Positions 29,130 to 39,500 of a DNA stretch of 64,000 bases are shown here, in pieces (positions within the stretch are counted from its first letter, which is position 1; every line of letters begins with the position of its first letter). Below the pieces are notes generated by a model that saw only the letters and a list, made by a program, of their open reading frames with translations, made no database searches and had not been told where the DNA came from. The DNA comes from Chromatiaceae bacterium (lineage in GTDB: Bacteria; Pseudomonadota; Gammaproteobacteria; Chromatiales; Chromatiaceae), in NCBI GenBank assembly GCA_013426805.1, contig JACDZG010000010.1, positions 32,206 through 96,205 on the forward strand, written 5' to 3'. A program made the position numbers and the translations under genes.

Positions 29130-30311
29130 ATGACCGCGCCACCGGACAATTGGGGCGAGGTAATCGAGGACGCGGCCGAGCCCTGGATCAGCTTCGACGA
29201 CCTGCCCTCCCCGGCCGCACCGGCCGCTACCGGCCCACCCGCGGATGAGGTCCAGCCCCAGTCCCGACCGACCGCGTGGACCATCCCGAGCGAAAACTTC
29301 TTCGATGTCGAACCGGAGCCGTTCGGACGCTACCGCAAAGTCCAGCAGCTCGGTATCCTGGGCGGCAAAGGGGTGGGTAAGAGCTATCTATTCCAGGCGA
29401 TGGTGTACCGGGCGCAACACGCACAGCGGGCCGGCGCGCTGTCCTACTTCCTCGATAACGCCGGGATCGAACTGGTGAAGACCGCGAACCCCGAAGAGCG
29501 CGCACGCACCGTCAACCTCCAGCGCTTCAACGCGGAGTATGAACGCTGGACCCGGCTCCCCACGACCCTGGCCGCTCATCAACCCTGGTACCGGCTGACC
29601 CTGCCGTATCGCATCGGTCTGCTCGGGCGGTCACGTGCCGCGCTGGAAGTCGAGTTCTTCGACGGGTCCGGCGAGCAGTTCTTCGAGGCGCAGGACCCGC
29701 GGCAGCGTGGGCTCTGGGCGCAGGCCTACCGTGAGGCCCGGGTGCTGGCATTCTGTCTGCCGCTGTGGGCCGTATTTCCCGCGGCGGACCTGTCCATCGC
29801 GGCGCGGCGGGAGCGCGACGCGATCATCGAGTCATTCCACGACGTGGTACAGAATTACAAGGATATGCGTCGGCACCTCAAGCTGCGGGCGCCGGTGCGC
29901 ACCATCCTGGCCCTGACCATGGCCGACGACCGCCGCTGTGCCCTGACCACCCTGCGCGACACCTGGATTGCCGGTTATCTGCAACGACCGGAGACCTTCC
30001 TGGCCCAGACCCGCACCGGCCGCGGTGTCGCGCGTTATTTGGCCAACGCGCGGCGGGTCTCGCGCATCCTGCTGGACGCCTTTGCCGCGGTTCGGTCGCC
30101 AGGGATTGCCGGCATCCCGAACTTGCTGCGCTTCGACGCCGACCGGCCCTGGCTGATTCCGATCAGTGCGATCCACGGCGACGCCCTGGACGCGCTGGAG
30201 CGCGCCTACCCCAACCCCGACGACCGTCCGGCGCGCCTTCCCCCGGTACCGGTGCACGTGGAACTGCCGCTGCTCGTGGCACTCTGCGAGCACGGGAACG
30301 CCCTGATGTGA
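29130..30311 (+). CDS. P-loop GTPase-like protein (double-GTPase type 1-like)
   Basis: The 393-residue protein starts with an acidic, Pro-rich tail (1-60). It then has a Walker A motif GGKGVGKS near residues 78-85, a switch-II/Walker B segment LEVEFFDGSGEQFFEA (DxxG form) near 175-190, and LALTMADD near 260 as a possible base-recognition strand. This pattern suits a TRAFAC-class GTPase rather than an AAA+ ATPase. It lies in one operon with a large GAP1-like protein and a vWA protein, which resembles the DO-GTPase/GAP1 conflict systems described by comparative genomics. A second P-loop GTPase of the locus is encoded at 43371-45083. The family assignment is by pattern only; the nucleotide has not been shown. 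Confidence 0.65.
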   Translation: MTAPPDNWGEVIEDAAEPWISFDDLPSPAAPAATGPPADEVQPQSRPTAWTIPSENFFDVEPEPFGRYRKVQQLGILGGKGVGKSYLFQAMVYRAQHAQRAGALSYFLDNAGIELVKTANPEERARTVNLQRFNAEYERWTRLPTTLAAHQPWYRLTLPYRIGLLGRSRAALEVEFFDGSGEQFFEAQDPRQRGLWAQAYREARVLAFCLPLWAVFPAADLSIAARRERDAIIESFHDVVQNYKDMRRHLKLRAPVRTILALTMADDRRCALTTLRDTWIAGYLQRPETFLAQTRTGRGVARYLANARRVSRILLDAFAAVRSPGIAGIPNLLRFDADRPWLIPISAIHGDALDALERAYPNPDDRPARLPPVPVHVELPLLVALCEHGNALM

Positions 30312-30363
30312 GCCCCGATGAGACCTCCGATGAGACCCCCGATGAGACCCCCGATGAGAACCC
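30312..30363 (+). repeat. Four tandem 12-bp repeats in the operon spacer
   Basis: After the stop of the GTPase-like gene the sequence GATGAGACCCCC and close variants occur four times in direct tandem. They fill almost the whole 64-bp spacer before the GTG start at 30376. Each unit contains ATGA, and the array ends just ahead of the weakly provided ribosome site of the next gene. Confidence 0.8.
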
Positions 30364-30375
30364 GGACGTAAACGC

Positions 30376-33273
30376 GTGATCCCCACCAGCCTCAACGTCT
30401 ACCGCGGCCAGGCCGATCACGGCATCGGCGAGGCCGGCACCCCGATCCGGCGGGGCGAACAGTTCATCGCCGCGGACGCGCCGCTGCAAGCCGATCCCGA
30501 CCTGCTGCACGCGATCCGCGATTGGCTGACCCTCGATGCCACCACCGGCGACCAGGGCCGGCTCCAGGAGCGTCTGGCGGGCTGGTCCTGCTTCCCCTGC
30601 GGTCCCTACTATTTCGTCTGTCGCCTGAGTACCGCCGGGAAGTACGACCGCCGCGAGGCCTACTTCGCGCACGGCCGCGCCTGGCCACTCACCGCCTTCG
30701 CGGCGGATTTCGATCCCGGGCTCTATCTGGGTAACGACGCGGCCTTTCTCGGTCAGGTGCCGGACACCGCGGCGGCCGCGGCCTTGCCGCCGACGACCGC
30801 CGAACCCCTGGACCCGATCCTGGCGCACCCGCAGCTCACCGTCAGCCTGATCGCTCACCTGTTTCACGGGATGGTCACGGGCTATCCGGTGATCATGGCC
30901 GTCCCGCTGGCCGACTTCTCCGCCGCGGCCCCACTGGCGCGCATCATCGCGGTCGCCCGCGGGGCGCTGCCTGGACGACTGCGCCGCCGCTGTCGGATCC
31001 GTCTCTTCAGCCGCAACCCGCAGCGATTTCTGGAGACGACCCGACTGGCCGGCGACGGGACGGCGGACCGGGCGGACCTCCTGGTGATCCACGAGGAACT
31101 GGCCGTTGCGGCGCTGACCGCGGCCAGGCGCCGGGCACTGCTGCTCGATGCCCAAGGCGAGCGGCGCGCTGGACCCGAACCTGCCGCCGGTCTGTTCGAC
31201 TATGCCCGCGCCGTGCTCGACAGCGCCCAGCGCTTTCCCGCCCACCTCACCGCCTTCGGCGAACGCTTCGATCAGTTCTGGACCGACCCCGAAACGCTGC
31301 CCGGGCCGGAGCAAACCCGCTGGGTCACACTGACCTACAACACGGCGGTCGCCCTGGCCGGCACCCAGGCGCAGTGCGGCAGTCTGTTCGCGAACTATCT
31401 GCTCAATCAAGCCCGCGCCGCCGCCCAGCTGCCCTGGACGGCACTGTTTCGCGCGCAGGAATGGGCCCGCTTCCCGCAGGACCCATTGATCCGTTTCATC
31501 CTGCGGGCCGATGAGGACCGCAACGCGGGCGAACGCCACCTCCAGGACGTCCTGACCGCCGCCTTTCAGGAGCGCGGCGCGACGCTCGATGCGGGTCTCG
31601 CGGCCTGGTGGGACCCGTCCGATCCGGGCAAGCGCGACCGCCTGCTGGAACTCGGTGACCTGACGCCGCCGGTGATCACGGCGGAACAGACCGCCGTGCT
31701 GATTCGGACCCTGGTCGGCGACGACCTCGCCGCGCTGCCGTCGTCCCGGTTGGCGGCCCTCGCCCAAGCGCTGCTCGCGCACCCGCGGGTGTTGACCATG
31801 GCTGACCTGTCGGCCCGTCTGAGCGCACGCCTGCAACACGAGCCCCAGATCCTGGAAACCCTGGCTGATGACCTGGAGCGGGCCGTCGACACCATCGACG
31901 CCGCCGCCTTCCCGGAGCGCGTCCTCGACCTCGCCGGGCTCCTCGCCCGGACGCGGCCGGCGCGGACCGCGGAACTGCAGCGCCGGTTCTGGACCGCGAC
32001 CGACGCATTGGCGAAGACCCCCGACCCGGCCGGGCTGCTGGCGCACGGACTCGCCGGCCGCTGGACCATCCTGAATCTGGATGCTCTGATGCGGCAGGAG
32101 CCGGCGACCACCACGGCACTGCTCATCCGGCACGACGCCTGGCTGGACTGGCGGCACGCGGCAGACGAACGCTTGGACCACGAAGCCAGGCGCGCACTTG
32201 CCATCCACTGGATGACCAGCGCGGTCTTCGCCGAGTTGCGTACCGCTGCGGCCTGGCAGCGACCGCCCCAATGGCGGAGACACCGGACCGCGGCCCAACC
32301 CACCATTGCAGTGGACACCACCCTGGAGACCTGGCATCAGGTGCTCGACGATCTCGGCTGCCTCAGCCGTGACGACTGCCGTCTGCTCAGCCGGCCGCAA
32401 ACCCATTGGCCCTGGATTCACCCATTCCAACGGGAACAATCCCAAGACCTGGCCGCCCGCTGCGACAGCCTGGAGGCCCTGGCTGAGTTGGTCGCGTCGC
32501 TGGCGCGGACAGCGGGCGCGGACACCATGACTGCACTGCTGTGGCAGGCGTCAGGACTGCCCGAGCGCCAGCCCGACGCCACCTTGAACGGGCTGCGCGA
32601 TGCGGTCGCCGAGCTGTTGGAGCCCGGGATTGCGGCACGGCGCGCGGATGCCCCATGGGTGGATGCGGTCATCGCGGCGCTGGCAGAAGACTCCGGGGAA
32701 AACCGCGCGCTGGACGATCTGCGACAGCGCCTCGCGGACTGGGCGGACCGCGGTGAACGCGACGCCGAGACGCATCCGCTACTCCTGATCGCCCAGGCGA
32801 TCCGTGCGCTGCCGGCGGCGCAACGCGCGCCCGCCGGCCCCCTGATGGCGCACGGCTGGAACAACCTGCAGCGGATCATCGCCGGTGCGAACACCTGTTA
32901 CGATTGGGCGCTGCTGACCAACGGACAGCCGATCCTCCCCCTGTTCCCGATCGCCGCCATCCTGCGGCCGCAGACGCGCCGTCAAGCCGGCGGCCTGGCC
33001 CGGTGGTTCATCCATCAACCAGCGGTCGCCCGGTTGCGCGTGGATCAACAGTGGTGGCAAGGACTGCTCGGCCGCGTGCTGGCGGAAACAGCGCCGGCTG
33101 GCCCGGATGGGGACCGCCGGTTCGAGCCGTGGCCCGAGGAGGCTGAAGCGACCCGGCAAGCGGCCCTGGGCCTGATCGACGCCGAGCGGGACGCACTCCC
33201 GGAGACCGCGGCCCAGGCATTCGCGTGCGCCTGGCACCGCATGCACAACGATTTTGAACCAATGAACGGATGA
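30376..33273 (+). CDS. Large GTPase-associated (GAP1-like) protein
   Basis: The protein has 965 residues and starts at a GTG; an in-frame stop lies only 21 bp upstream, so no longer start is possible. Residues ~1-300 are globular beta/alpha with RREAYFAHGRAWPL and LPGRLRRRCRIRLFS, a layout like the N-terminal module of GAP1-type proteins. Residues ~300-965 are almost entirely Ala/Leu/Arg-rich helices. There is no P-loop, signal peptide or membrane segment. It is the longest protein of the plus-strand half-operon, 64 bp after the GTPase-like gene and 3 bp before the next gene. From context it is probably the partner or effector of the GTPase. Family membership is a hypothesis: I recognise the architecture, not a catalytic motif. 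Confidence 0.55.
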   Translation: MIPTSLNVYRGQADHGIGEAGTPIRRGEQFIAADAPLQADPDLLHAIRDWLTLDATTGDQGRLQERLAGWSCFPCGPYYFVCRLSTAGKYDRREAYFAHGRAWPLTAFAADFDPGLYLGNDAAFLGQVPDTAAAAALPPTTAEPLDPILAHPQLTVSLIAHLFHGMVTGYPVIMAVPLADFSAAAPLARIIAVARGALPGRLRRRCRIRLFSRNPQRFLETTRLAGDGTADRADLLVIHEELAVAALTAARRRALLLDAQGERRAGPEPAAGLFDYARAVLDSAQRFPAHLTAFGERFDQFWTDPETLPGPEQTRWVTLTYNTAVALAGTQAQCGSLFANYLLNQARAAAQLPWTALFRAQEWARFPQDPLIRFILRADEDRNAGERHLQDVLTAAFQERGATLDAGLAAWWDPSDPGKRDRLLELGDLTPPVITAEQTAVLIRTLVGDDLAALPSSRLAALAQALLAHPRVLTMADLSARLSARLQHEPQILETLADDLERAVDTIDAAAFPERVLDLAGLLARTRPARTAELQRRFWTATDALAKTPDPAGLLAHGLAGRWTILNLDALMRQEPATTTALLIRHDAWLDWRHAADERLDHEARRALAIHWMTSAVFAELRTAAAWQRPPQWRRHRTAAQPTIAVDTTLETWHQVLDDLGCLSRDDCRLLSRPQTHWPWIHPFQREQSQDLAARCDSLEALAELVASLARTAGADTMTALLWQASGLPERQPDATLNGLRDAVAELLEPGIAARRADAPWVDAVIAALAEDSGENRALDDLRQRLADWADRGERDAETHPLLLIAQAIRALPAAQRAPAGPLMAHGWNNLQRIIAGANTCYDWALLTNGQPILPLFPIAAILRPQTRRQAGGLARWFIHQPAVARLRVDQQWWQGLLGRVLAETAPAGPDGDRRFEPWPEEAEATRQAALGLIDAERDALPETAAQAFACAWHRMHNDFEPMNG

Positions 33274-33276
33274 GCA

Positions 33277-34152
33277 ATGAACGAACGGCTCGCCTATTTC
33301 TGCGACCGCGCGACCGCGCCCTGCCATCTCTACGCCTGGCCGGGCACGGACGAGGCCGGGACCTCCTTGTATCAGGTGTTTTGCAGAGCGCCGCTGGATA
33401 AGTTCCGACTGGATGGGAACGGGTCTCAAATGGACATCGAGATCCTGCGTCAGTGCGTCGCCGCGGCCGGCGGCGGGCTGATTGCGCAAACCAGACCGAC
33501 GGACACGGCGACCGAGTTGCGCGTCGCCGTGATCCCCGGCGACGGCTACACGCCAGCCACGCACCTGCTGCTGCTCAATCCAGGTGCCGAACCGGAACCG
33601 TTGCCGCTCGACGATCGCACGCTCACACTGGCACCAGGCGCTTTCGTTCTGCTCCCCGCCACCCGCACCGATCAGTCCAGCCTGGGAACCTTCCTGGAGC
33701 ACCTGCACCGACTGCCGGGCGATTACCGCGGCCTCTTGCTCAACGTGCTGCGCCGGCCCGGAATCGAAGCGACCATGGGACGGCTGGAGCACCGGCTCGA
33801 CCGGCTCGATCGGCTGCTGGCACCAGCGGCCGCGATTGTCCCGCAGAACAGCACACCAGGGTCCCGGTTCGCCGACCGCTGGCCCTGGCTGCCGGCTGGT
33901 CTGTTGGTGCTGAATCTGCTCGGCGTGATCGGCCTCTGGGTCAAGATCACGACGGACCAGGCGGCACCGCCCGTCTTCCGGATCGCATGGCCGCACGCGA
34001 CTGATCCACCGTTCCTGCCCGCTGCTGTCGGATCAGCGATTGACGCACCGTTGTCCAAGGCTAAGGATGACCAGCCGCCGCGGGAACCGGGTCCGAACCG
34101 GCACGACACCGCCGATCGCCCTGGTCCAGGACGCGGCGAGGCCGGTCGATAA
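33277..34152 (+). CDS. Single-pass membrane protein of the GTPase/vWA operon
   Basis: The protein has 291 residues and starts 3 bp after the preceding stop. Residues 1-195 form a soluble domain with no recognised family. A short helical segment MGRLEHRLDRLDRLLAP (~165-182) could be coiled coil. One clear transmembrane helix follows near residues 206-226 (WLPAGLLVLNLLGVIGLWV), then a Pro-rich, hydrophilic tail of about 65 residues. The long soluble domain lies ahead of the helix and there is no signal peptide, so an N-in orientation is plausible. Position inside the operon suggests a membrane anchor or transducer; function is unknown. Confidence 0.6.
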   Translation: MNERLAYFCDRATAPCHLYAWPGTDEAGTSLYQVFCRAPLDKFRLDGNGSQMDIEILRQCVAAAGGGLIAQTRPTDTATELRVAVIPGDGYTPATHLLLLNPGAEPEPLPLDDRTLTLAPGAFVLLPATRTDQSSLGTFLEHLHRLPGDYRGLLLNVLRRPGIEATMGRLEHRLDRLDRLLAPAAAIVPQNSTPGSRFADRWPWLPAGLLVLNLLGVIGLWVKITTDQAAPPVFRIAWPHATDPPFLPAAVGSAIDAPLSKAKDDQPPREPGPNRHDTADRPGPGRGEAGR

Positions 34153-34202
34153 ACAACCCTTTTCGGACCGGGCGCCGGCCCGATCCGGCCTGAGAGTCGT
34201 CT

Positions 34203-35486
34203 ATGGAATCCGATCCGTTGTCCACGGCGACCGACCCGCACCGGTCGGTCACCGCACCTGCACCGCCCGCGACCATCACCCTGACCGTGATTCCGGAGGA
34301 CGGCACAGATCCGGCGCCGATCACCATCGAACCGGACGCACAGGGCTGCTGCCGCCTGTGTCTGGAGTGTCTCCCCGGCGCCGATGCCATCCATCTGGAG
34401 ATCGCGGTCGGCGGCGTCCCTCGGTTGCGCGCCGAGGTGCGCGCCCAGGCCGGTGAACGGGTGTCCCTGGACCTGCGGCTCGACACGGACGCGCTACCGG
34501 TACTGCACGCCGGCAGCCATCAGATCCTGTTTCTGCCCATCGAGCCTATCTACGGTCCGCTGCCGCCGATTCCGCCGCCGCGCGGGAGCGCAGCCTGGGA
34601 CTGCTGCCTGGTGATCGACGCCACCGCCAGAACGTCCAGAATCGCCGACCGCGCGCCCGCGGACCAGCAGGAGGCGCAGAACGCCGTGCCCGCGGCACTG
34701 GACACCTATTTGTTGAACTGCCCGGACCAGTGGGGCGCGATCGTCGAGTCCGTGGTGGAACTGGTCCGGCAATTGGGCCAGCCGGACCCGAACTGCCGGC
34801 TCGCCGTCATCGCCTTCGGGGACGAGCCGCCGGCACCCGGCGTCTTCGCGGCCGATCTGGTCCCCCGCTTCCACCTGCTGCACCTGCCCGACGACCGCCC
34901 CGCACACCTGCTGATACCGCTCGCACCGGAACGTCTGGGCGCGTTACTGCACCGGCAAATCAAGCCGACACCGGGTGCGGATTTCGTCGACGCCCTCGCT
35001 GATGCCCTGATCGCGGCGGGCCAACTCCAATGGGGCGACCGGACCCGCCGCCTGCTGGTGGTGATCGGCGACTCGCCCGGTCACGCCACGGCGCATCCGG
35101 TCCCTTATGGCGGCGATGCCCTGGCCCGCCGCGGCGATGTCGATGCCGCGGCAGCCCAACTGCACCGCGACCGCGTCACCATCATGACACTTTATCAGGC
35201 CCCGCCGGACGCGATCATCGCGGCCCTGCTGGAGGCCCAGAGCGCCTTGGTCGACCACGCCCGCAATCAATACCGGCGCCTGGCCTCGGTCCCCGAACTG
35301 GCCTTCACCACCGTCGACTTCGACCCCCAGGCCGCACTGAGGACGCTGCTCGACCGCACCGCCCCGCTGGGCCGCGGGCCCTGCTGGGGACGGCTGGTTC
35401 AGCACGCGGCTGAAGACGCGCAGGACGCCGCGCTCCCTAAGGTGAGCCCGACTCAGTCGTCGTTGAGAATCGTTCCCAGGCCCTGA
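34203..35486 (+). CDS. von Willebrand factor A-domain protein
   Basis: The 427-residue protein begins with a Pro/Thr-rich segment and a beta-sandwich-like region (~20-105; PATITLTVIPEDGTDPAPIT). The vWA domain follows (~130-350), with the first strand WDCCLVIDATART, the helix NAVPAALDTYLLNC, the second strand CRLAVIAFGDEP and the fourth strand RRLLVVIGDSPGHATAHPV. The MIDAS motif reads D-A-T-A-R instead of D-x-S-x-S, so metal binding may be altered. Such vWA proteins often serve as adaptors in NTPase-based conflict or chaperone systems. It is the last gene of the plus-strand half-operon and its 3' end overlaps the convergent Calx-beta pseudogene by 34 bp. Confidence 0.7.
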   Translation: MESDPLSTATDPHRSVTAPAPPATITLTVIPEDGTDPAPITIEPDAQGCCRLCLECLPGADAIHLEIAVGGVPRLRAEVRAQAGERVSLDLRLDTDALPVLHAGSHQILFLPIEPIYGPLPPIPPPRGSAAWDCCLVIDATARTSRIADRAPADQQEAQNAVPAALDTYLLNCPDQWGAIVESVVELVRQLGQPDPNCRLAVIAFGDEPPAPGVFAADLVPRFHLLHLPDDRPAHLLIPLAPERLGALLHRQIKPTPGADFVDALADALIAAGQLQWGDRTRRLLVVIGDSPGHATAHPVPYGGDALARRGDVDAAAAQLHRDRVTIMTLYQAPPDAIIAALLEAQSALVDHARNQYRRLASVPELAFTTVDFDPQAALRTLLDRTAPLGRGPCWGRLVQHAAEDAQDAALPKVSPTQSSLRIVPRP

Positions 35487-35936
35487 CCATCGCGCAGGGT
35501 CGCCCCGGTGGGCGCACTGAGCTTCACGGTGAAGGTCCCATCCGGTTCCACCCCGGTGTCGCCCCTCAGGTTCACGGTCAGCGTCTTGCTGGTCTGTCCC
35601 GGCATGAAGGTCAGGACCCCGCTGGCCGCGGTATAGTCGCTACCCGCCAAGGCACTGCCGTTCACGGTGGCGTACCTGACCGTCACCGTAGCAGGACCGG
35701 CCGGGGACAGGGTCACCGTGAAGATGGCCGCGCTGGTGCCCAGGTTGCCCTCGGCCTGGGTGACGTCGATGATCGCCAGCCGCAGGGCCGTGAACATTGC
35801 TTTGACACTCTTGGCCGCAGTGACATTGGGTACAACTGGCGCCGATGCAGGCGCCGCCGAAGGCGGTGAAGGCATAACCCGTATTTGCCGTTGCGGTGCA
35901 GGCGCTGCTCGCGCCATGAGGTAGCGGATTGGGGTG
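35453..35936 (-). pseudogene. Remnant of a surface protein with InlB-type repeat and Calx-beta domain
   Basis: The C-terminal part reads as an intact Calx-beta domain (LAIIDVTQAEGNLGTS through YTAASGVLTFMPGQTSKTL to ILNDD). Just upstream, a second frame encodes part of a bacterial Cys-containing repeat (HGASSACTATANTGYAF, GGACIGASCT). The two join smoothly (CT-NVTAAKSVKAMF) if one C is removed from the CCC run near 35830, so there is a +1 frameshift. An in-frame stop then cuts off everything further upstream at 35937-35939. This is the 3' remnant of a larger adhesin-like gene. It converges on the vWA gene and overlaps it by 34 bp. Confidence 0.7.
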
Positions 35937-36093
35937 TCATCAGTTCAGGTTTCATGTCCCAACTCCTTACTGTGCCTGTCGCTGAATCGGCCGTCGCGGG
36001 CGGGCGTCGGCGGTGTTGTCGGGCGGATGCCCGCAGGGCGATCCATCATGATGCCGTCCGCTGAAACGGCGGAACCGCCCGAGGCGTTCCGCG

Positions 36094-36339
36094 CTACGCG
36101 GGCGGCAAGGGGGCGCCGCGCAGATAGAGGGTATCGGGCGATATGTCGATCTCATCGGTCCACACAACGGTACCAACGGCGACCTGTGCAGTCATAAAGA
36201 GTGCCGCCTCCGCCAGCGGGGCAAAGGCCGGATAGTCGAGGTAGGGCCGCAGGTCGAACAGTCTTTTCTCACCGTTTGCGAAATCCGTTTCGAGTTGGTA
36301 GTCGGCCAGGGGTTTGACAGCGACAACATCTGGGGTCAT
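36094..36339 (-). CDS. DUF2442 domain protein
   Basis: The 81-residue protein matches the small DUF2442 family: it opens with VVAVKPLADYQLETDFANGEKRLFDLRPYL and ends with the typical VVWTDEIDISPDTLYLRG. Members are often encoded next to DUF4160 proteins in toxin-antitoxin-like pairs, but no DUF4160 frame is visible here. The gene lies alone between two decayed surface-protein genes, which suits a small mobile accessory gene. Function is unknown. Confidence 0.75.
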   Translation of the reverse strand: MTPDVVAVKPLADYQLETDFANGEKRLFDLRPYLDYPAFAPLAEAALFMTAQVAVGTVVWTDEIDISPDTLYLRGAPLPPA

Positions 36340-36524
36340 GGCACGTAAAACATACTGATAGTTGACACAAATTCGCTCCTGGGCCGCCTGGCTATCGCGG
36401 CTCCTGGTTACTCGGGTGCGGCGTTCCGCACGGAACAGGCGCCCCGCCGACTCGCCCGCGTCCAGACGCGGACAGTAGCGAGCGGTTTGCGGCCCCTACG
36501 CCGACATCCCCAAAAAGGACCAAG

Positions 36525-39500
36525 TCACTGTCCGCCGCGCACGAGACGAACGTACTCGGCGTAGTCCTTACCGTTGAGGTAGACGGCGCCATTGCCGAAG
36601 TACACGTACCACGCGAAGCTCGGGAGGTAGCCATACGGGGGACGCGGACCAAACCCATGAGGCGACTGTATTCGGGAAGTACGTGGTGTCGATAGCTAGA
36701 TTCACCCGATCATTACTGACGATGGACAGCAACTCCCGCGGGTCCGGCAGGCGCCAGTCCTGGGCCCCGCAGAAGCCCTGGGCATTGACGTCGGCCACAT
36801 ACTTCTGGGTATCGCAGCGGTCCGTGTTGAAACACTTGTCGCCATAGTCCGCCGTGCCGGCAGATCCCCCGTTGGTCGCCGCATCCGGGTTATACCAGCT
36901 ATAGGTCCAATCCCTATCCCGCAGCCCGCCGTCGTCGGTCTTGACCTCCCAGATCAGCCCGGTGACGTTGTCGCGCACGCAGGACCAGCTTGCAGCACTC
37001 GCGGCCAGCGGGTTGCCATTGGCGTCGAGCTTGGTGAAGCTGAATCCGGCATGGCCGTCGCTGTCGTCATCATGGGTCTTGTCGCGCCCGTCCTGGGCGT
37101 CCTGCCAGGGGTAGCCCGCGACCGGGCAGGCGAGGAAATTCTGGGTCTCATTCGCGCACCAGTCGATGCCGGTGTCGTTGAGGCGGGAACTTCCCACCAA
37201 GGGCGGGGGTCCGGCCAAGACGGTGACCGAGCGGACGTTGGAGACGGGTGTGGCGGTGGCCGCTAAATAGGCCGCTACCCGCAGTTGAACCACCCCTTGC
37301 GGCAGGCCGCCTACCTGGGTGGTCCGCAGCGCGGCGCCGGTGACCGTCAGTGCCGGTAACCAGGTCACCCCGCCATCCAGGGAGGTATCAATCCGGTAGC
37401 CGTCGATGGGCGCCGGGCTGGCGGCGTGGTTGAAGGTCCAGGTGACCTGGCAGCAATTCCCGGCGAAGCGCTCCCAACCAATTGATTTAAAAAGATTATG
37501 AACTTTTTCGCAACAAAATTGGCAAGAAAGACACCTTATTTTTCAGTAAGTTGGCGTTCACCGGGAACTGCTGGTGACCTGGACACGGCCAGGGCCGGTA
37601 TAGCTCGCGCCGGTGAGAACCGGGGCAGTGGTCAGGACCCGTGTGACCTCCACGCGGACAGGCCTTTGGCTGGTGCCGGTCTTGCTGTCGGGCTGCCTGG
37701 TGTCGTAGTCGTTGCTGAAGGTCAGCGGGTTGCTGCAGACGCCGGGGTTGAACCCCGCGGTCGCCACTCGCGCCTGCACATCCACAAAGGCCCCGGGGGC
37801 GAGGTTGCCGTGGTCCGGGGTGACCTGGGTGGGGCTATCGTCGATATAATCGACATGCCAGGGCAGTTCGACCCCGCCCTTGTTGGTGAGCCGGACGGTA
37901 CTGGTCAGGGTGGTGTCGGTACCCGCGGCGATGCTGGTCAGGATGCCGCTGCCGTCCACTTGCAGGAAGGGGAAGTTGAAACAAGCGACTTGGGGATACC
38001 AGGTCTTGAGAGGCCACTCGAAGGCTTTGATCTCGTATTCGGCGCCGTCCTTGAGTTGATCGAGGTGCAGGATCTCACCCAGCTTGCTGATGCCGCTCAG
38101 GTCCCATTTGAACTTACTGGAGATACCCCAGGCGGCGGAGACCTGAAGCAGCCCGGCGCAGGGGTCGCTGTCCCATTGGCGGTCAAACTGGGCGCTCAGC
38201 TTGAGATAGGCCTCCAGCGGCAGCGAGGGACCGGCGGCGTCGTAGACCTTGAGGCTTGGGGTGGTGCGCAGATAGGGCAGCTTCATATCGGCGGTCAAGG
38301 CGATGTCCTGCCAATCGGGGTCGGCGTCGAAGTCCCCCTTGCCGATGACGTCGAACCCGCTCACCCGGTTATAGACGATGCCGGCCTCAAGCGTCTGGGT
38401 GAAGGCAATGCCGGGTGTCCACTCGGCCGTGATGCTGCCATCAATGCCGATATAAAAATCAACCTTCGGCGTGATCCAGAGGGGCAATAGGCCGATCTGA
38501 ACATACAGCTTGCCGAAGCTCAGCGCACCGATCCACTGCTCACGCTTGACCTCCGCAATGGTGCCCGAAACACTGAGGCTGAGTGACTCGGTCGCGGACT
38601 GTGTGACGATGAAATGCCAATGCTCCAGGCAGGACAGACCACAGAAGCGGCGGAGAAGTTCACGTCGAGGCTCACATCAAGGGTCCCGGTCGCGGTCACC
38701 TTGTGCTGACCCTCCTCATAGAGGGTGACCGTGACCGGGGGCAAGGCCGCCGCGGAGCCCAGGGGCGGGGCAGCCGCAGCCGGCTTCTGGGCACCGAATT
38801 GAAGATGGAAGACTGGGTTTTCAGGGTTGGACGAGGGTACCAGACTGATGCCGGGGAGCCCGCTGAAGGCGGCCGTGCTGACACGCGCCGCGGCTTGGGC
38901 AGTGGGTGCCTGATAGCCCGCCAAGTCGCCGTTGGTGAGCACCCGGGTCAGGGTGCTGCCGACGGTGCCGACGACCTCGTCGAGCGCAGCGTCGACGGTC
39001 TCCAGCCGGTAATGCGTGGCATCCACCCGCTCGACCGCGACAACCCGCCGCAGGAAGCCGTCGCCGGTGGAGCCCACGATGTAGTCGTTCACCTGGAGCG
39101 CCGCCAGGCGGGCGATCAAGGCGGTGTCGGTCGGGTCCACCACCACGTCAACCACGTTCGGATAAAGCGTATTGGTCGCCCCACTGAGATCGAGGAAGGG
39201 CGCCCCGGGACCGACCGCGGTGGAACCGAAATTGACCAGCAGATCGCGGCTACCGGCCAGCCCGATGGTGCATTGGGTGCGGTCGGCCGAGACCAGGTCG
39301 CAGCCGGTCCACCCGAGGATCCGGCTCTGGGCGGCGGGGGTGGCGGTGAGCACCAGGCTTTGGTCGGCGTCCTTGGTGAGATTAGGCGACCGGCACCTGC
39401 TGCGCGGTTGGGAGGCTGGAGTCCACCAGCACCACATTGCCGGGGGCGGCGGCACGGCCCTGACCGCTGGAGGCGAGCTTGACGCGGATGCTCCGGTAGC

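Noticed and set aside
30163..32445. Minus-strand frame of 760 codons opposite the GAP1-like gene
   Set aside because: Gly/Arg/Gln-rich with no recognisable domain; the sense strand fits the operon spacing.
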